Below are positions 27,190-35,909 of a DNA stretch of 64,000 nucleotides, piece by piece. Position numbers and translations under genes: made by a program. The notes below the pieces were generated by a model that had not been told where the DNA came from, did not search any database, and saw only the letters and a program-made list of their open reading frames with translations. Each line of letters starts with the position of its first letter. The first letter of the stretch is position 1. Location: the NCBI RefSeq assembly GCF_021462405.1, contig NZ_JAKEDU010000007.1:1-64000 (forward strand), written 5' to 3'. This DNA is from Thermus tengchongensis. GTDB taxonomy: Bacteria > Deinococcota > Deinococci > Deinococcales > Thermaceae.

Positions 27190-30100
27190 ATGCGTCCCAT
27201 CACCGTGGACGGCAATGAGGCGGTGGCCCGGGTGGCCTACCGCCTAAGCGAGGTGATCGCCATTTATCCCATAACCCCGTCCAGCCCCATGGCGGAGCTT
27301 TCCGACGAGTGGGCGGCCAGGGGGGAGCCCAACCTCTTCGGGCTGGTCCCCAAGGTGGTGGAGATGCAGTCCGAAGGCGGGGCGGCGGGGGCGCTTCACG
27401 GGGCCCTGCAGGAAGGGGTTTTGGCCACCACCTTCACCGCCAGCCAGGGCCTTCTCCTCATGATCCCCGACATGTACAAGATCGCCGGCCAGGCCCTTCC
27501 AGGGGTTATTCACGTGGCCGCCCGCTCCCTAGCCACCCATGCGCTTTCCATCTTCGGGGACCACCAGGACCTCTACGCGGTCAGGCCCACGGGGTGGGGC
27601 CTCCTGGTTTCGGACTCGGTGCAGGCGGCCCAGGACCTAGCGGCCATCGCCCACGCCTCCGCCTTGCAGGCCAGCCTTCCCGTCCTCCACGCCATGGATG
27701 GGTTCCGCACCTCCCACGAGGTGCAGAAGATCCTGCCCCTTTCCGACCGGGAGCTCAGGGCCCTCTTCCCCTTTGAGGCCCTCGAGGCCTTCCGTAAGCG
27801 CGCCCTTACCCCCGAGGCTCCGGCCATCCGGGGCACGGCGCAAAACCCCGACCACTACTTCCAAAACCGCGAGGCCATCAACCCCTTCTACCGCCGCTTT
27901 CCCCAGGTGGTGGCCGAGACCATGGCCCGCTTCGGGGAGATCACCGGGCGCCGCTACCTCCCCTACGAGTACTTCGGCCACCCGGAGGCGGAAAGGGTGG
28001 TGGTGGTCATGGGCTCGGCCTCCTGGGCGGTGGAGGAGGCGGTGGAGTACCTCCTCCGGCGCGGGGAGAAGGTGGGGATGGTTCGCGTAAGGCTCTACCG
28101 GCCCTTCCACGTGGAGGGTTTCCTCGCCGCCATTCCCAAGACGGTCCGCAAGGTGGCGGTTCTGGACCGGGGCAAGGAACCGGGGGCGGTGGGGGAGCCC
28201 CTCTTCCAGGAGGTGGCGGCGGCCTTTGCCCTCAGGGGCGGGGAGGTGCCTGTTCTCGTGGGCGGGCGCTACGGGCTTTCCTCCAAGGAGTTCACCCCGG
28301 CCATGGCCCTGGGGGTTTTTGAGGAGCTTGCCAAAGAGCGCCCCCGTCACGGCTTCACCGTGGGCATCGTGGACGACGTGACGGGCACGAGCCTCCCTTA
28401 TCCCGAGGTGGACTTTGAAGACCCGGCCTCGGTGCGGGCGGTCTTCTTTGCCCTGGGGGCGGACGGCACCGTGAGCGCCAACAAGAGCACCATCAAGATC
28501 ATCGGGGAGGAGACGCCCCTTTACGCCCAAGGGTACTTCGTCTACGACTCCAAGAAATCGGGCTCCCGTACGGTGAGCCACCTGCGCTTCGGTCCCAATC
28601 CCCTGAACAAGCCCTACCTGGTGCGGCGGGCGAACTTCGTGGGCATCCACCAATGGGGTTTCCTGGAGCGCCTGCCCATGCTGGACGTGGCGGAGGAGGG
28701 GGCCACGGTCCTCATCAACAGCCCTTACCCCAAGGAGGAGGTCTGGGACCGCCTGCCCAAGCCCGTGCAGGAGGAAATCCTCAGAAAGAAGCTCAAGGTC
28801 TACGTAGTGAACGCTTACGACCTGGCCCGCCAGGTGGGGTTGCCGGGGCGCATCAACACCATCATGCAGGCCGCCTTCTTCAAGCTTTCCGGAGTGCTCC
28901 CTGAGGAAGAGGCCAAGGCCCGCATCAAGAAGGGCATTGAGAAAACCTACGGCAAGCGGGGCCGATCGGTGCTGGAAAGGAACTTCCAGGCGGTGGAGCT
29001 GGGTTTTGAGGCAGTGGAACCCCTGCCCATACCCGGAAGGATCACCTCGGAAAAGGAACTGGTGCCCCCTATGGTGGACCACCCGCCTGCCTTTGTGCGG
29101 GAGGTGCTTGGGCCCATTGCCCTGGGGCTCGGCGACGCCTTGCCGGTTTCCGCCTTTCCCCCGGATGGAACCTACCCCACGGGGACGGCCAGGTACGAGA
29201 AGCGGGGCATCGCCGAGTTCGTGCCCACCTGGGACCCGAAGGTGTGCGTGCAGTGCGGGAAGTGCGTCTTGGTCTGCCCCCATGCGGTGATCCGGGCCAA
29301 GGTGGTGCCCGAGGGGGCCTTGGCGGGTGCCCCTGAGGGCTTCCCCCACCGCAAGGCCATGTGGAAGGAGCTTTCCGGGGAGTTTACCCTGGCCATCAGC
29401 CCGGACGACTGCACGGGGTGCACCCTCTGCGTGGAGGCCTGCCCGGCCAAGGACAAGCAGAACCCCAGTCGCAAGGCGCTGAACATGGCACCGCGCCTCG
29501 AGGTGCGGGAAGAGATGAACCGGCACTGGGACTTCTTCCTCTCCCTTCCGGAAACCCCCAGGGCCGGCCTTAAGCTCCACACCGTGAAGGATGTGCAACT
29601 TCTGGAGCCTTTGTTTGAGTTCCCTGGGGCCTGCGCGGGCTGCGGGGAAACCCCCTACCTGAGGCTCCTCTCCCAGCTCTTCGGGGACCGCCTGGTCGTG
29701 GCCAACGCCACCGGGTGCAGCTCCATCTACGGGGGGAACCTGCCCACCACCCCCTGGAGCAAGAACAAGGAGGGCCGGGGCCCCGCCTGGGCCAACTCCC
29801 TCTTTGAGGACAACGCCGAGTTTGGCTTGGGGATGCGCCTCGCCCTGGACAAGAAGGCAGAGTACGCCAGGAAGCTTTTGCCCAGGTTCCGTGAGGTGCT
29901 GGGGGAGGAGCTTTTGGCGAGGCTCCTTAAGCCCGTGGGGCCAGAGGAGGTGGAGGCGAGGCGCCAGGATGTGGCCCTCTTGCGGGAGCGGCTTGGGGGC
30001 CTGGAGGACCCCAGGGCCCGGGACCTCCTGGCCGTCGCCGATGCCCTCATCCCCCACTCGGTCTGGATTGTGGGCGGGGACGGCTGGGCCTACGACATCG

Positions 30101-30696
30101 GCTACGGCGGCCTGGACCACGTGCTCTCCAGCGGGGCCAACGTGAAGGTCCTGGTCCTGGACACCGAGGTCTACTCCAACACCGGCGGGCAGGCCTCCAA
30201 GGCCACGGGGCTCGGGGCGGTGGCCAAGTTCGCCACGGCGGGCAAGGCCACGCCCAAGAAGGACCTGGCCTTCATGGCCATGAGCTACGGGCATGTGTAC
30301 GTGGCCCAGATCGCCATGGGGGCGAACGATGCCCACACGGTGAAGGCCTTCCTCGAGGCCGAAGCCCACCAAGGCCCCGCCCTCCTCATCGCCTACAGCC
30401 ACTGCATCGCCCACGGCATCGACATGGCCAAGGGCATGGACCACCAGAAGCTGGCGGAGCGCTCCGGCTACTGGCCGCTTTTCCGCTACCTCCCCGGCCA
30501 AGGCCTCTTCCTGGACTCCAAGCCCCCCACCCTGCCCCTCAGGGAGTACCTCTACGCGGAAAACCGCTACCGCCTCCTACTCCAGACCCACCCCGAGGAG
30601 GCCGAGGCCTTCCTCAAGGCAGCGGAGGAGGCGGTGAGGGCCAGGTGGGAAAGGCTTTCCCGCATGGCGGCCTCCAAGGAGGCCGTGGCAAGCTGA
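27190..30696 (+). CDS. nifJ: Pyruvate:ferredoxin (flavodoxin) oxidoreductase
   Basis: This 1168-residue single-chain enzyme turns pyruvate and CoA into acetyl-CoA and CO2 and reduces ferredoxin. Order: pyrimidine-binding TPP domain with YPITPSSPMAE, a domain with TFTASQGLLLMIP, the gamma-type domain around 415-610 (NKSTIKIIGEE), a two-cluster ferredoxin domain (CVQCGKCVLVCP near 686 and CTGCTLCVEACP near 742), then the second TPP domain with CAGCGETPY near 815 (proximal cluster) and GDGWAYDIGYGGLDHVL. ATG 27190 is well spaced from GAGGTGA; GTG 27181 is possible. A dihydroorotate-dehydrogenase-like gene follows after nine bases. The enzyme is oxygen-sensitive in most bacteria, so this suggests low-oxygen metabolism. 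Confidence 0.96.
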   Translation: MRPITVDGNEAVARVAYRLSEVIAIYPITPSSPMAELSDEWAARGEPNLFGLVPKVVEMQSEGGAAGALHGALQEGVLATTFTASQGLLLMIPDMYKIAGQALPGVIHVAARSLATHALSIFGDHQDLYAVRPTGWGLLVSDSVQAAQDLAAIAHASALQASLPVLHAMDGFRTSHEVQKILPLSDRELRALFPFEALEAFRKRALTPEAPAIRGTAQNPDHYFQNREAINPFYRRFPQVVAETMARFGEITGRRYLPYEYFGHPEAERVVVVMGSASWAVEEAVEYLLRRGEKVGMVRVRLYRPFHVEGFLAAIPKTVRKVAVLDRGKEPGAVGEPLFQEVAAAFALRGGEVPVLVGGRYGLSSKEFTPAMALGVFEELAKERPRHGFTVGIVDDVTGTSLPYPEVDFEDPASVRAVFFALGADGTVSANKSTIKIIGEETPLYAQGYFVYDSKKSGSRTVSHLRFGPNPLNKPYLVRRANFVGIHQWGFLERLPMLDVAEEGATVLINSPYPKEEVWDRLPKPVQEEILRKKLKVYVVNAYDLARQVGLPGRINTIMQAAFFKLSGVLPEEEAKARIKKGIEKTYGKRGRSVLERNFQAVELGFEAVEPLPIPGRITSEKELVPPMVDHPPAFVREVLGPIALGLGDALPVSAFPPDGTYPTGTARYEKRGIAEFVPTWDPKVCVQCGKCVLVCPHAVIRAKVVPEGALAGAPEGFPHRKAMWKELSGEFTLAISPDDCTGCTLCVEACPAKDKQNPSRKALNMAPRLEVREEMNRHWDFFLSLPETPRAGLKLHTVKDVQLLEPLFEFPGACAGCGETPYLRLLSQLFGDRLVVANATGCSSIYGGNLPTTPWSKNKEGRGPAWANSLFEDNAEFGLGMRLALDKKAEYARKLLPRFREVLGEELLARLLKPVGPEEVEARRQDVALLRERLGGLEDPRARDLLAVADALIPHSVWIVGGDGWAYDIGYGGLDHVLSSGANVKVLVLDTEVYSNTGGQASKATGLGAVAKFATAGKATPKKDLAFMAMSYGHVYVAQIAMGANDAHTVKAFLEAEAHQGPALLIAYSHCIAHGIDMAKGMDHQKLAERSGYWPLFRYLPGQGLFLDSKPPTLPLREYLYAENRYRLLLQTHPEEAEAFLKAAEEAVRARWERLSRMAASKEAVAS

Positions 30697-30705
30697 GGAG
30701 GATGT

Positions 30706-31704
30706 ATGGACCTGAGGACCACGTACCTGGGCTTGGCCTTGGAGCACCCCCTGGTGGCCTCCGCTTCACCCCTGACCGAAAAGCTGGACGGGTTCTTGCG
30801 CCTGGAGGACGGGGGGGCGGCGGCCATCGTCATGCACTCCCTTTTTGAGGAGCAGGTGACCCTCGAGGAGGAGATGCTGGACCACTACCTCCACTACGGC
30901 CACGAGAGCTACGCCGAGGCCCTAAGCTACTTCCCCAAGGCCCACGAGTACCGCCTGACCCCCGAGCGGCACCTGGACCTCCTCGCCCGGGCCAAGGAGC
31001 GGGTGTCCGTCCCCATCATCGCCAGCATCAACGGGGTGAGCCGGGGGGGCTGGGTGGAGTACGCCAAGCTTCTGGAAGACGCAGGGGCAGACGCTATAGA
31101 GCTCAACCTCTACTACATTCCCACCGACCCCACCCTTTCCGGGGCGGAAGTGGAGGCCATGTACCTGGATACCATCCGGGCGGTGGTGGAAAGCGTGCGC
31201 ATCCCCGTGGCGGTTAAGGTGGGGCACGCCTTCACCGCCTTCGCCCACTTCGCCAAACAGGTGGAAGCCACAGGGGCCCGGGCCCTGGTCCTCTTCAACC
31301 GCTTCTACCAACCCGACTTCGACCTGGAGACCCTTTCGGTGGTGCCCACCCTGAGCCTTTCCCGCCCCTACGAGGCCCTTTTGCGCATCCACTGGATCGC
31401 CCTCCTCTACGGCCGGGTCGGCCTGGAGCTGGCCTTGACGGGGGGTGTGCATTCGGGAAAGGAGGCGGCCAAGGGGCTTTTGGCTGGGGCGCAGGTGGTG
31501 ATGATGACCTCGGCCGTCCTGGAAAAGGGGCCCGGGCACTTCCGTACCGTACTGGAGGAACTCAAGACCTTTATGGAGGAAAAAGAGTACGCAAGCGTGG
31601 GGGAGATGCGGGGGGTGATGAGCTACCTTAAGGTGGCGGAACCCGCCGCCCTAGAGAGGTCCAACTACCTTAAGGTTCTGGGCTCGTATCGCCTTCTTCC
31701 CTGA
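30706..31704 (+). CDS. Dihydroorotate dehydrogenase-like flavoprotein
   Basis: This 332-residue TIM-barrel protein resembles dihydroorotate dehydrogenases (LEHPLVASASPLT, IIASINGVSRGGWVEYAKLLEDAGADAIELNLYY, VAVKVGHAF, LTGGVHSGKEAAKGLLAGAQVV). It differs from PyrD in several motifs and often sits beside nifJ in other genomes, so a role with PFOR, rather than pyrimidine synthesis, is likely but unproven. ATG 30706 follows GAGGAGG. The 3' end overlaps the opposing winged-helix gene by 35 bases. Confidence 0.85.
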   Translation: MDLRTTYLGLALEHPLVASASPLTEKLDGFLRLEDGGAAAIVMHSLFEEQVTLEEEMLDHYLHYGHESYAEALSYFPKAHEYRLTPERHLDLLARAKERVSVPIIASINGVSRGGWVEYAKLLEDAGADAIELNLYYIPTDPTLSGAEVEAMYLDTIRAVVESVRIPVAVKVGHAFTAFAHFAKQVEATGARALVLFNRFYQPDFDLETLSVVPTLSLSRPYEALLRIHWIALLYGRVGLELALTGGVHSGKEAAKGLLAGAQVVMMTSAVLEKGPGHFRTVLEELKTFMEEKEYASVGEMRGVMSYLKVAEPAALERSNYLKVLGSYRLLP

Positions 31705-31918
31705 GGGCGTAAAACCCCTTTCCCAGGGCCACCACCGGGCTTCTGGACCAACGGGCTAAGGCGGAAAGCCGGATCTTGGCGATTTTTTCCGGCTCCTTCA
31801 CCTCGGCCCAGAGCCCCGCTTCCTTCAAGCGGCGGCCCACCTCGGTGTAGTGAAGAGGGCGGCCCTCCTGTTTCAGCATCTCCAAAACCGCCTTGCGGAA
31901 CCGGTCCGGTGGAGGCAT
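31670..31918 (-). CDS. Small winged-helix (HARE-like) protein
   Basis: This 82-residue protein has the pattern of a winged helix: FRKAVLEMLKQEGRPLHYTEVGRRLKEAGL, then the wing WSRSPVVALGKGFYALRE. This resembles HARE-HTH domains and the RNA polymerase delta-subunit N-domain, which link DNA or chromatin binding to other modules; here the domain is alone. It is divergent from polX with -10 boxes only five bases apart. It could be a small regulator of the local genes. Target unknown. Confidence 0.7.
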   Translation of the reverse strand: MPPPDRFRKAVLEMLKQEGRPLHYTEVGRRLKEAGLWAEVKEPEKIAKIRLSALARWSRSPVVALGKGFYALREEGDTSPEP

Positions 31919-31928
31919 GGGCAGGCCC

Positions 31929-31944
31929 AGTATACCCGTATAGT
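31929..31944. promoter_or_regulatory. Divergent -10 boxes (winged-helix gene and polX)
   Basis: On the minus strand TATACT (31929-31934) lies ten bases before the ATG at 31918. On the plus strand TATAGT (31939-31944) lies six bases before the polX ATG. Both transcripts would be nearly leaderless and their polymerases would compete for the same 32-base gap. Confidence 0.5.
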
Positions 31945-31950
31945 GAGGGC

Positions 31951-33678
31951 ATGAGGAACCAGGAGCTGGCCCGCCTCTTTGAGGAGATCGGGCTCATGAG
32001 CGAGTTCTTGGGGGACAACCCCTTCAGGGTGCGGGCCTATTACCAGGCGGCTCGCACCCTGTATGACCTGGATACTCCCATTGAGGAGGTGGCCAAGGGA
32101 GGAAGGGAAGCCCTGCTGGCCCTTCCCGGGATTGGGCCCGATCTGGCGGAAAAGATCTTGGAGTTTATCAAAACCGGGGAGATTAGGAAGCACCGGGAGC
32201 TTGCAGAGCGGGTGCCAAAGGGGGTTTTGGCGGTGATGGAGGTGCCCGGGGTGGGGCCCAAGACTGCCCGGCAGCTCTACGACGAGCTGGGCATCGACTC
32301 CCTGGAAAAACTAAGGGAAGCCCTGGATAGGGGCGATCTCCTTCGCCTGAAGGGCTTTGGCCAGAAGAAGGCCGAGCGCATCCGAGAGGGCCTGGCCCTG
32401 GTGCAGGTGGCGGGCAAGCGAAGGCCCTTGGGAGCGGCGCTTTCCTTGGCGAGAAACCTCCTTGCTGCCATCCGGGATCTGCCCGGGGTGGAGAGGGCGG
32501 AACTTTGCGGGTCCGCCCGACGGTATAAGGACACGGTGGGGGACCTGGACTACCTGGTGGCCAGCGAAAGAAGCGAGGAGGTGGTGAAGGCGTTCGTGAA
32601 GCTTCCTCAGGTGAAGGAGGTGTACGCCCAGGGCAAGGAGCGGGCCACGGTGTTTTTGAAAAACGGCCTCCAGGTGGACCTGAGGGTGGTGCCGCCCGAG
32701 AGTTGGGGCTCCGGGCTCCAGTACCTCACGGGGAGCAAGGAGCACTCCATCCGGCTCCGGGGCCTTGCCCAGGAAAGGGGTTTGAAGCTTTCCGAGTACG
32801 GGCTTTTCCGCGGGGAGGAGCGCCTGGCTGGGGAGACGGAGGAAGGGATTTATGAAGCCCTGGGCCTCCCCTTCATCCCCCCACCCCTTAGGGAGGACCA
32901 CGGGGAGATCGAGGCGGCCCTCGAGGGCCGTCTTCCTACCCTTCTGGAGCTTTCCCAGGTGAAGGGGGACCTCCAGGTCCACTCCACCTACTCCGATGGG
33001 CAAAACTCGTTGGAGGAGCTCTGGGAGGCGGCCAGGGCTCTGGGCTACGAGTACCTGGGGGTCACCGACCACTCCCCGGCGGTGCGGGTGGCGGGGGGGC
33101 CTTCCCCGGAAGAGGCCCTGAAGCGCATCGAGGCCATCCGCCGCTTCAACGAGGGCCACGGCCCCCCCTACCTGCTGGCGGGGGCCGAGGTGGACATCCG
33201 GCCCGATGGTTCCCTGGACTACCCGGACTGGGTTTTGCGGGAGCTGGATCTGGTCCTCATTTCCATCCACTCAAGCTTTAAGCTTTCCAAGGCCGAGCAG
33301 ACCAAGAGGATCCTACGGGCCCTGGAGAACCCCTTCGTACACGTGCTGGCCCACCCCACGGCCCGCTTGATCGGCCGGAGGCCCCCCATCGAAGCCGACT
33401 GGGAGGCCATCTTCCGCAAGGCCAAGGAGCGGGGGGTGGCGGTGGAGATCGACGGCTACTACGACCGCATGGACCTCCCCGACGACCTGGCCCGGATGGC
33501 CTACGGGATGGGGCTTTGGATCAGCCTCTCCACCGACGCCCACCAAGCGGATCACCTGCGCTTCATGGAGCTGGCGGTGGGCACGGCGCAAAGGGCCTGG
33601 ATCGGACCCGAGAGGGTGCTGAACACCCTCTCCTACGAAGACCTTATGGCTTGGCTCAAAGCCCGGCGAGGGCTTTAG
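31951..33678 (+). CDS. polX: Family X DNA polymerase with PHP exonuclease domain
   Basis: This 575-residue protein matches the known length of Thermus PolX. It fills short gaps in base-excision repair and proofreads with a PHP domain. Order: helix-hairpin-helix N-domain (LPGIGPDLAEKILEFI, VPGVGPKTARQLYDELG, LKGFGQKKAERIREG), nucleotidyl-transfer palm with GSARRYKDTVGDLDYLV near 185-202 (catalytic Asp pair), thumb GSKEHSIRLRGLAQERG, and a C-terminal PHP domain from about 340 with DLQVHSTYSDGQNS, GVTDHSP and ISLSTDAHQ as metal ligands. It is convergent with and overlaps the uracil-DNA glycosylase gene by 23 bases, another repair enzyme. Confidence 0.95.
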   Translation: MRNQELARLFEEIGLMSEFLGDNPFRVRAYYQAARTLYDLDTPIEEVAKGGREALLALPGIGPDLAEKILEFIKTGEIRKHRELAERVPKGVLAVMEVPGVGPKTARQLYDELGIDSLEKLREALDRGDLLRLKGFGQKKAERIREGLALVQVAGKRRPLGAALSLARNLLAAIRDLPGVERAELCGSARRYKDTVGDLDYLVASERSEEVVKAFVKLPQVKEVYAQGKERATVFLKNGLQVDLRVVPPESWGSGLQYLTGSKEHSIRLRGLAQERGLKLSEYGLFRGEERLAGETEEGIYEALGLPFIPPPLREDHGEIEAALEGRLPTLLELSQVKGDLQVHSTYSDGQNSLEELWEAARALGYEYLGVTDHSPAVRVAGGPSPEEALKRIEAIRRFNEGHGPPYLLAGAEVDIRPDGSLDYPDWVLRELDLVLISIHSSFKLSKAEQTKRILRALENPFVHVLAHPTARLIGRRPPIEADWEAIFRKAKERGVAVEIDGYYDRMDLPDDLARMAYGMGLWISLSTDAHQADHLRFMELAVGTAQRAWIGPERVLNTLSYEDLMAWLKARRGL

Positions 33679-34318
33679 CCCTTAGCAGGACTTCCAGGAA
33701 CATCTCCCGGGTGAGCCGCCCCGTCTGGGTGTTCTGCCGGGAGACGTGATAGCTGGCGAGGAGGTGCTTGCCCTGGGGCAGGGGGTAGTGGGCCCCGTGG
33801 AAGAAGGGGTGGGCCGACTTCTTCAGGCCGAAGTGGTCCAGGAGGGCCTCGAGGGCCACCCTTCCCAGGGCGAGGTAGACCCGGGCCTCCGGCAGAAGCC
33901 CAAGCTCCACCCGGGTCCAGGCGCTACAGGCCAGGAGCTCTTCCCGGGTGGGCTTGTTCCCCGGCGGGGCGCAGCGCACCGCGGCGGTGAGGTAGACCCC
34001 AAAGAGCCGGAGGTCATCCCCGGGCTCACTGGTGGGCTTACTGGCGAGCCCCGCCTCGTAGAGGAGGGGATAGAGGAAGGTCCCGGAGGCGTCCCCGGTG
34101 AAGGGGCGGCCCGTGCGGTTGGAGCCGTGGGCCCCGGGGGCCAGGCCGAAGAGGACCAGCCGGGCCTGGGGGTCCCCGAAGCCGGGGACGGGCTTGGCCC
34201 AGTAGTGCCAGTCCCGGTAGGCCCGGCGCTTGGTTCGTCCCACCTCCTCCCGCCAGGCCACCAGCCGGGGGCAGAGGCGGCAGGCGGTGAGCTCCTCCCG
34301 GAAGCGGACCAGGTCCAC
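33656..34318 (-). CDS. Uracil-DNA glycosylase, family 5 type (UDGb)
   Basis: This 220-residue iron-sulfur glycosylase removes uracil and some other deaminated bases from DNA. LFGLAPGAHGSNRTGRPFTGD is the first active-site motif; the lack of an acidic residue in GLAPG separates UDGb from family 4. SYHVSRQNTQTGR is the second motif. Cys pairs in TACRLCPRL, VRCAPPGNKP and LLACSAW bind a 4Fe-4S cluster. GTG 34318 starts just before DLVRFREEL; the frame runs further upstream into a terminator, which argues against the longer form. Confidence 0.88.
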   Translation of the reverse strand: MDLVRFREELTACRLCPRLVAWREEVGRTKRRAYRDWHYWAKPVPGFGDPQARLVLFGLAPGAHGSNRTGRPFTGDASGTFLYPLLYEAGLASKPTSEPGDDLRLFGVYLTAAVRCAPPGNKPTREELLACSAWTRVELGLLPEARVYLALGRVALEALLDHFGLKKSAHPFFHGAHYPLPQGKHLLASYHVSRQNTQTGRLTREMFLEVLLRAKALAGL

Positions 34319-34336
34319 GCCCCTAAGGGTAGCAAA

Positions 34337-34359
34337 CCCCCGCCCCAAAGGGGCGGGGG
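34337..34359 (-). terminator. Terminator of SdrD-like lipoprotein gene
   Basis: CCCCCGCCCC (34337-34346) and its exact complement (34350-34359) flank a 3-base loop. Read on the minus strand, the stem is followed by TTTGCT. It lies 17 bases after the lipoprotein stop. Confidence 0.75.
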
Positions 34360-34376
34360 CTAAGCGATCCCTTCCC

Positions 34377-35780
34377 TCAATAGGGGGAATCGAAGGGGCA
34401 GGCCTCAGGGCCCGGCTGGACAAAGGTCTGGTTGTTGTTGGCCCAGTCCAGGGCGTTCTTCAGGGCCTCCTGGTAGGTGCGCCAGGGATCGCCGGCAAAG
34501 GCCGTGGGGTGAAGGGCCAGCTCGGCGTCGGCCTCGGCCAGAAGGGCGCTCACCTGAGCGAAGCCCGCCGCGTTAGCGCTCTGGGTCCCTGGGGCGTAGA
34601 CCAGGGCGCTTCCCTCCACGAACCCCGCCCGCACGTTCAGGTACATGGCCGCCATCTGGGCGGAGAGCATGTAGGCCATGTTGGTGGCATTGGCCCCGAG
34701 GAGCCAGGAGCGGAACTCGCTGTAGCTCGTGGGGTCAAAGGGGTTTCCGTTCGCCCCCACCAGGTGGAGGTTCCTAAGCTCCGCTAAGACCGTGTTCATC
34801 CCCAGGCCGTTCATGGTGTTCTGGCCGTTGCGGTTGCTCCAGAAGCCCAGGGTCCGGCCGCCCCCTGCGCCCAGGCAGACGTTGCCGAAGTCGGGGCCGT
34901 GGACATCGGCGGTGCCTACCGTGACCGTGCCCGAGGTGGGGGTGGTGTTGAGCCAGCGGCCCGCGGGCCACCAGCCGGGGGGCGGGGGCACCTCGGTGAG
35001 GGTGTAGCTGCCGGAGTTCTTAGGCACCAGGAAGCTGTACTGGCCGCTGGCGGAGGTGTAGGTCACCTCGGAGGGGGTGGGGGGTTCCTTCTCGACGCGC
35101 CAGCCGGGGATGGCGGGTTCCCCCGGATCCCAGATGCCGTTGGTGTTAGCGTCGTACCACTTGTAGCCCCAGATGACCACGTCCGCAGGCTCCTCACCCC
35201 GCATCCGCACCTTGAAGTTGTCCGTCTTGCTCTTGGCAGGCAGGAACCCGTGAACCCCGCTTTCTGGAGCGTAGTCCGCCACCCGGGTGACCCAGACCTT
35301 GTACTCGCCACCGGGGTTAGGGGTGTCGGCGTAGGGGAAGAGCTGCACGCTGATAGCCCCGGGGCACTTGCCCGCGCCCACCTGGCGGGTGCCTCCGTAA
35401 AGGGCCCCCGTGTACGCCACGAAGACCCCGCCCTGGACCCGCACCCGGCGGTGGTCGATGGGGTCGGTGGTGAGGAGGGTGCTCCCCGAGGGGTCGGTCA
35501 CCTGGAAGTAGTACTCCCCGTCCGGCAGGCCGGCGGCGGTGCAGGGGGCGTTGGGGGGCGGGCCACCATTCAGGTAGACGTCCTCCTTGGCGTCGTAGAC
35601 GTTGCCGTTCACCAGGGAGCCGTCCCCCAAGGTGGTGTAGATGGCCCCGGTGAGGGGAGCGTTGGCCGCCTGCAGGCTGGAGCTGCTGGCTCCCAGGGAG
35701 CCCGTCTGCCCGCCGCAGGCCGCCAGGACCAAGGCCAGGGCGGCCCCAGCCAGGAACCAAAACGCTCTAGTGGACCTCAT
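34377..35780 (-). CDS. Surface lipoprotein with SdrD B-like domain
   Basis: This 467-residue exported protein has a signal ending in lipobox LAAC with Cys22. A middle region carries an SdrD B/Cna-B-like repeat (GYKWYDANTNGIWDPGEPAIPGWRV, then TSASGQYSFLVP), a calcium-binding immunoglobulin-type fold known from adhesins. The second half has GRTLGFWSNRNGQ, an opening typical of bacterial surface proteins following SdrD modules, and ends with helical segments rich in Ala. Function is probably attachment or envelope structure. A perfect AAAGGAGGT ribosome site precedes ATG 35780. It lies downstream of a LuxR-type regulator and a second lipoprotein on the same strand. Confidence 0.85.
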   Translation of the reverse strand: MRSTRAFWFLAGAALALVLAACGGQTGSLGASSSSLQAANAPLTGAIYTTLGDGSLVNGNVYDAKEDVYLNGGPPPNAPCTAAGLPDGEYYFQVTDPSGSTLLTTDPIDHRRVRVQGGVFVAYTGALYGGTRQVGAGKCPGAISVQLFPYADTPNPGGEYKVWVTRVADYAPESGVHGFLPAKSKTDNFKVRMRGEEPADVVIWGYKWYDANTNGIWDPGEPAIPGWRVEKEPPTPSEVTYTSASGQYSFLVPKNSGSYTLTEVPPPPGWWPAGRWLNTTPTSGTVTVGTADVHGPDFGNVCLGAGGGRTLGFWSNRNGQNTMNGLGMNTVLAELRNLHLVGANGNPFDPTSYSEFRSWLLGANATNMAYMLSAQMAAMYLNVRAGFVEGSALVYAPGTQSANAAGFAQVSALLAEADAELALHPTAFAGDPWRTYQEALKNALDWANNNQTFVQPGPEACPFDSPY

Positions 35781-35855
35781 AAAGACCTCCTTTCACCCTC
35801 AGCATGGGGGCAGGGGCGAAGGCAAGCAACGGGCTTTTGGTCTAGGTCTTTTTAA

Positions 35856-35878
35856 GCAAAAAGTCTTAAGGCTTTTGC
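35856..35878 (-). terminator. Weak T-rich hairpin after the LuxR gene
   Basis: On the minus strand GCAAAAG and CTTTTTGC pair across an 8-base loop and are followed by TTAAAAAG, about 30 bases after the regulator stop. The stem is AT-rich and weak for a thermophile, so it may instead be a binding site. Confidence 0.35.
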
Positions 35879-35909
35879 ACCAGGAGGCCTAGGCCTTTAG
35901 CGGGATAGA

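Noticed and set aside
27637-30501. A 950-codon open frame antisense to nifJ
   Set aside because: It is His/Gly/Pro/Leu-rich, has no recognisable motif and mirrors the GC-biased third positions of nifJ. Similar long antisense frames oppose fadN, fadE and the carboxylase gene.
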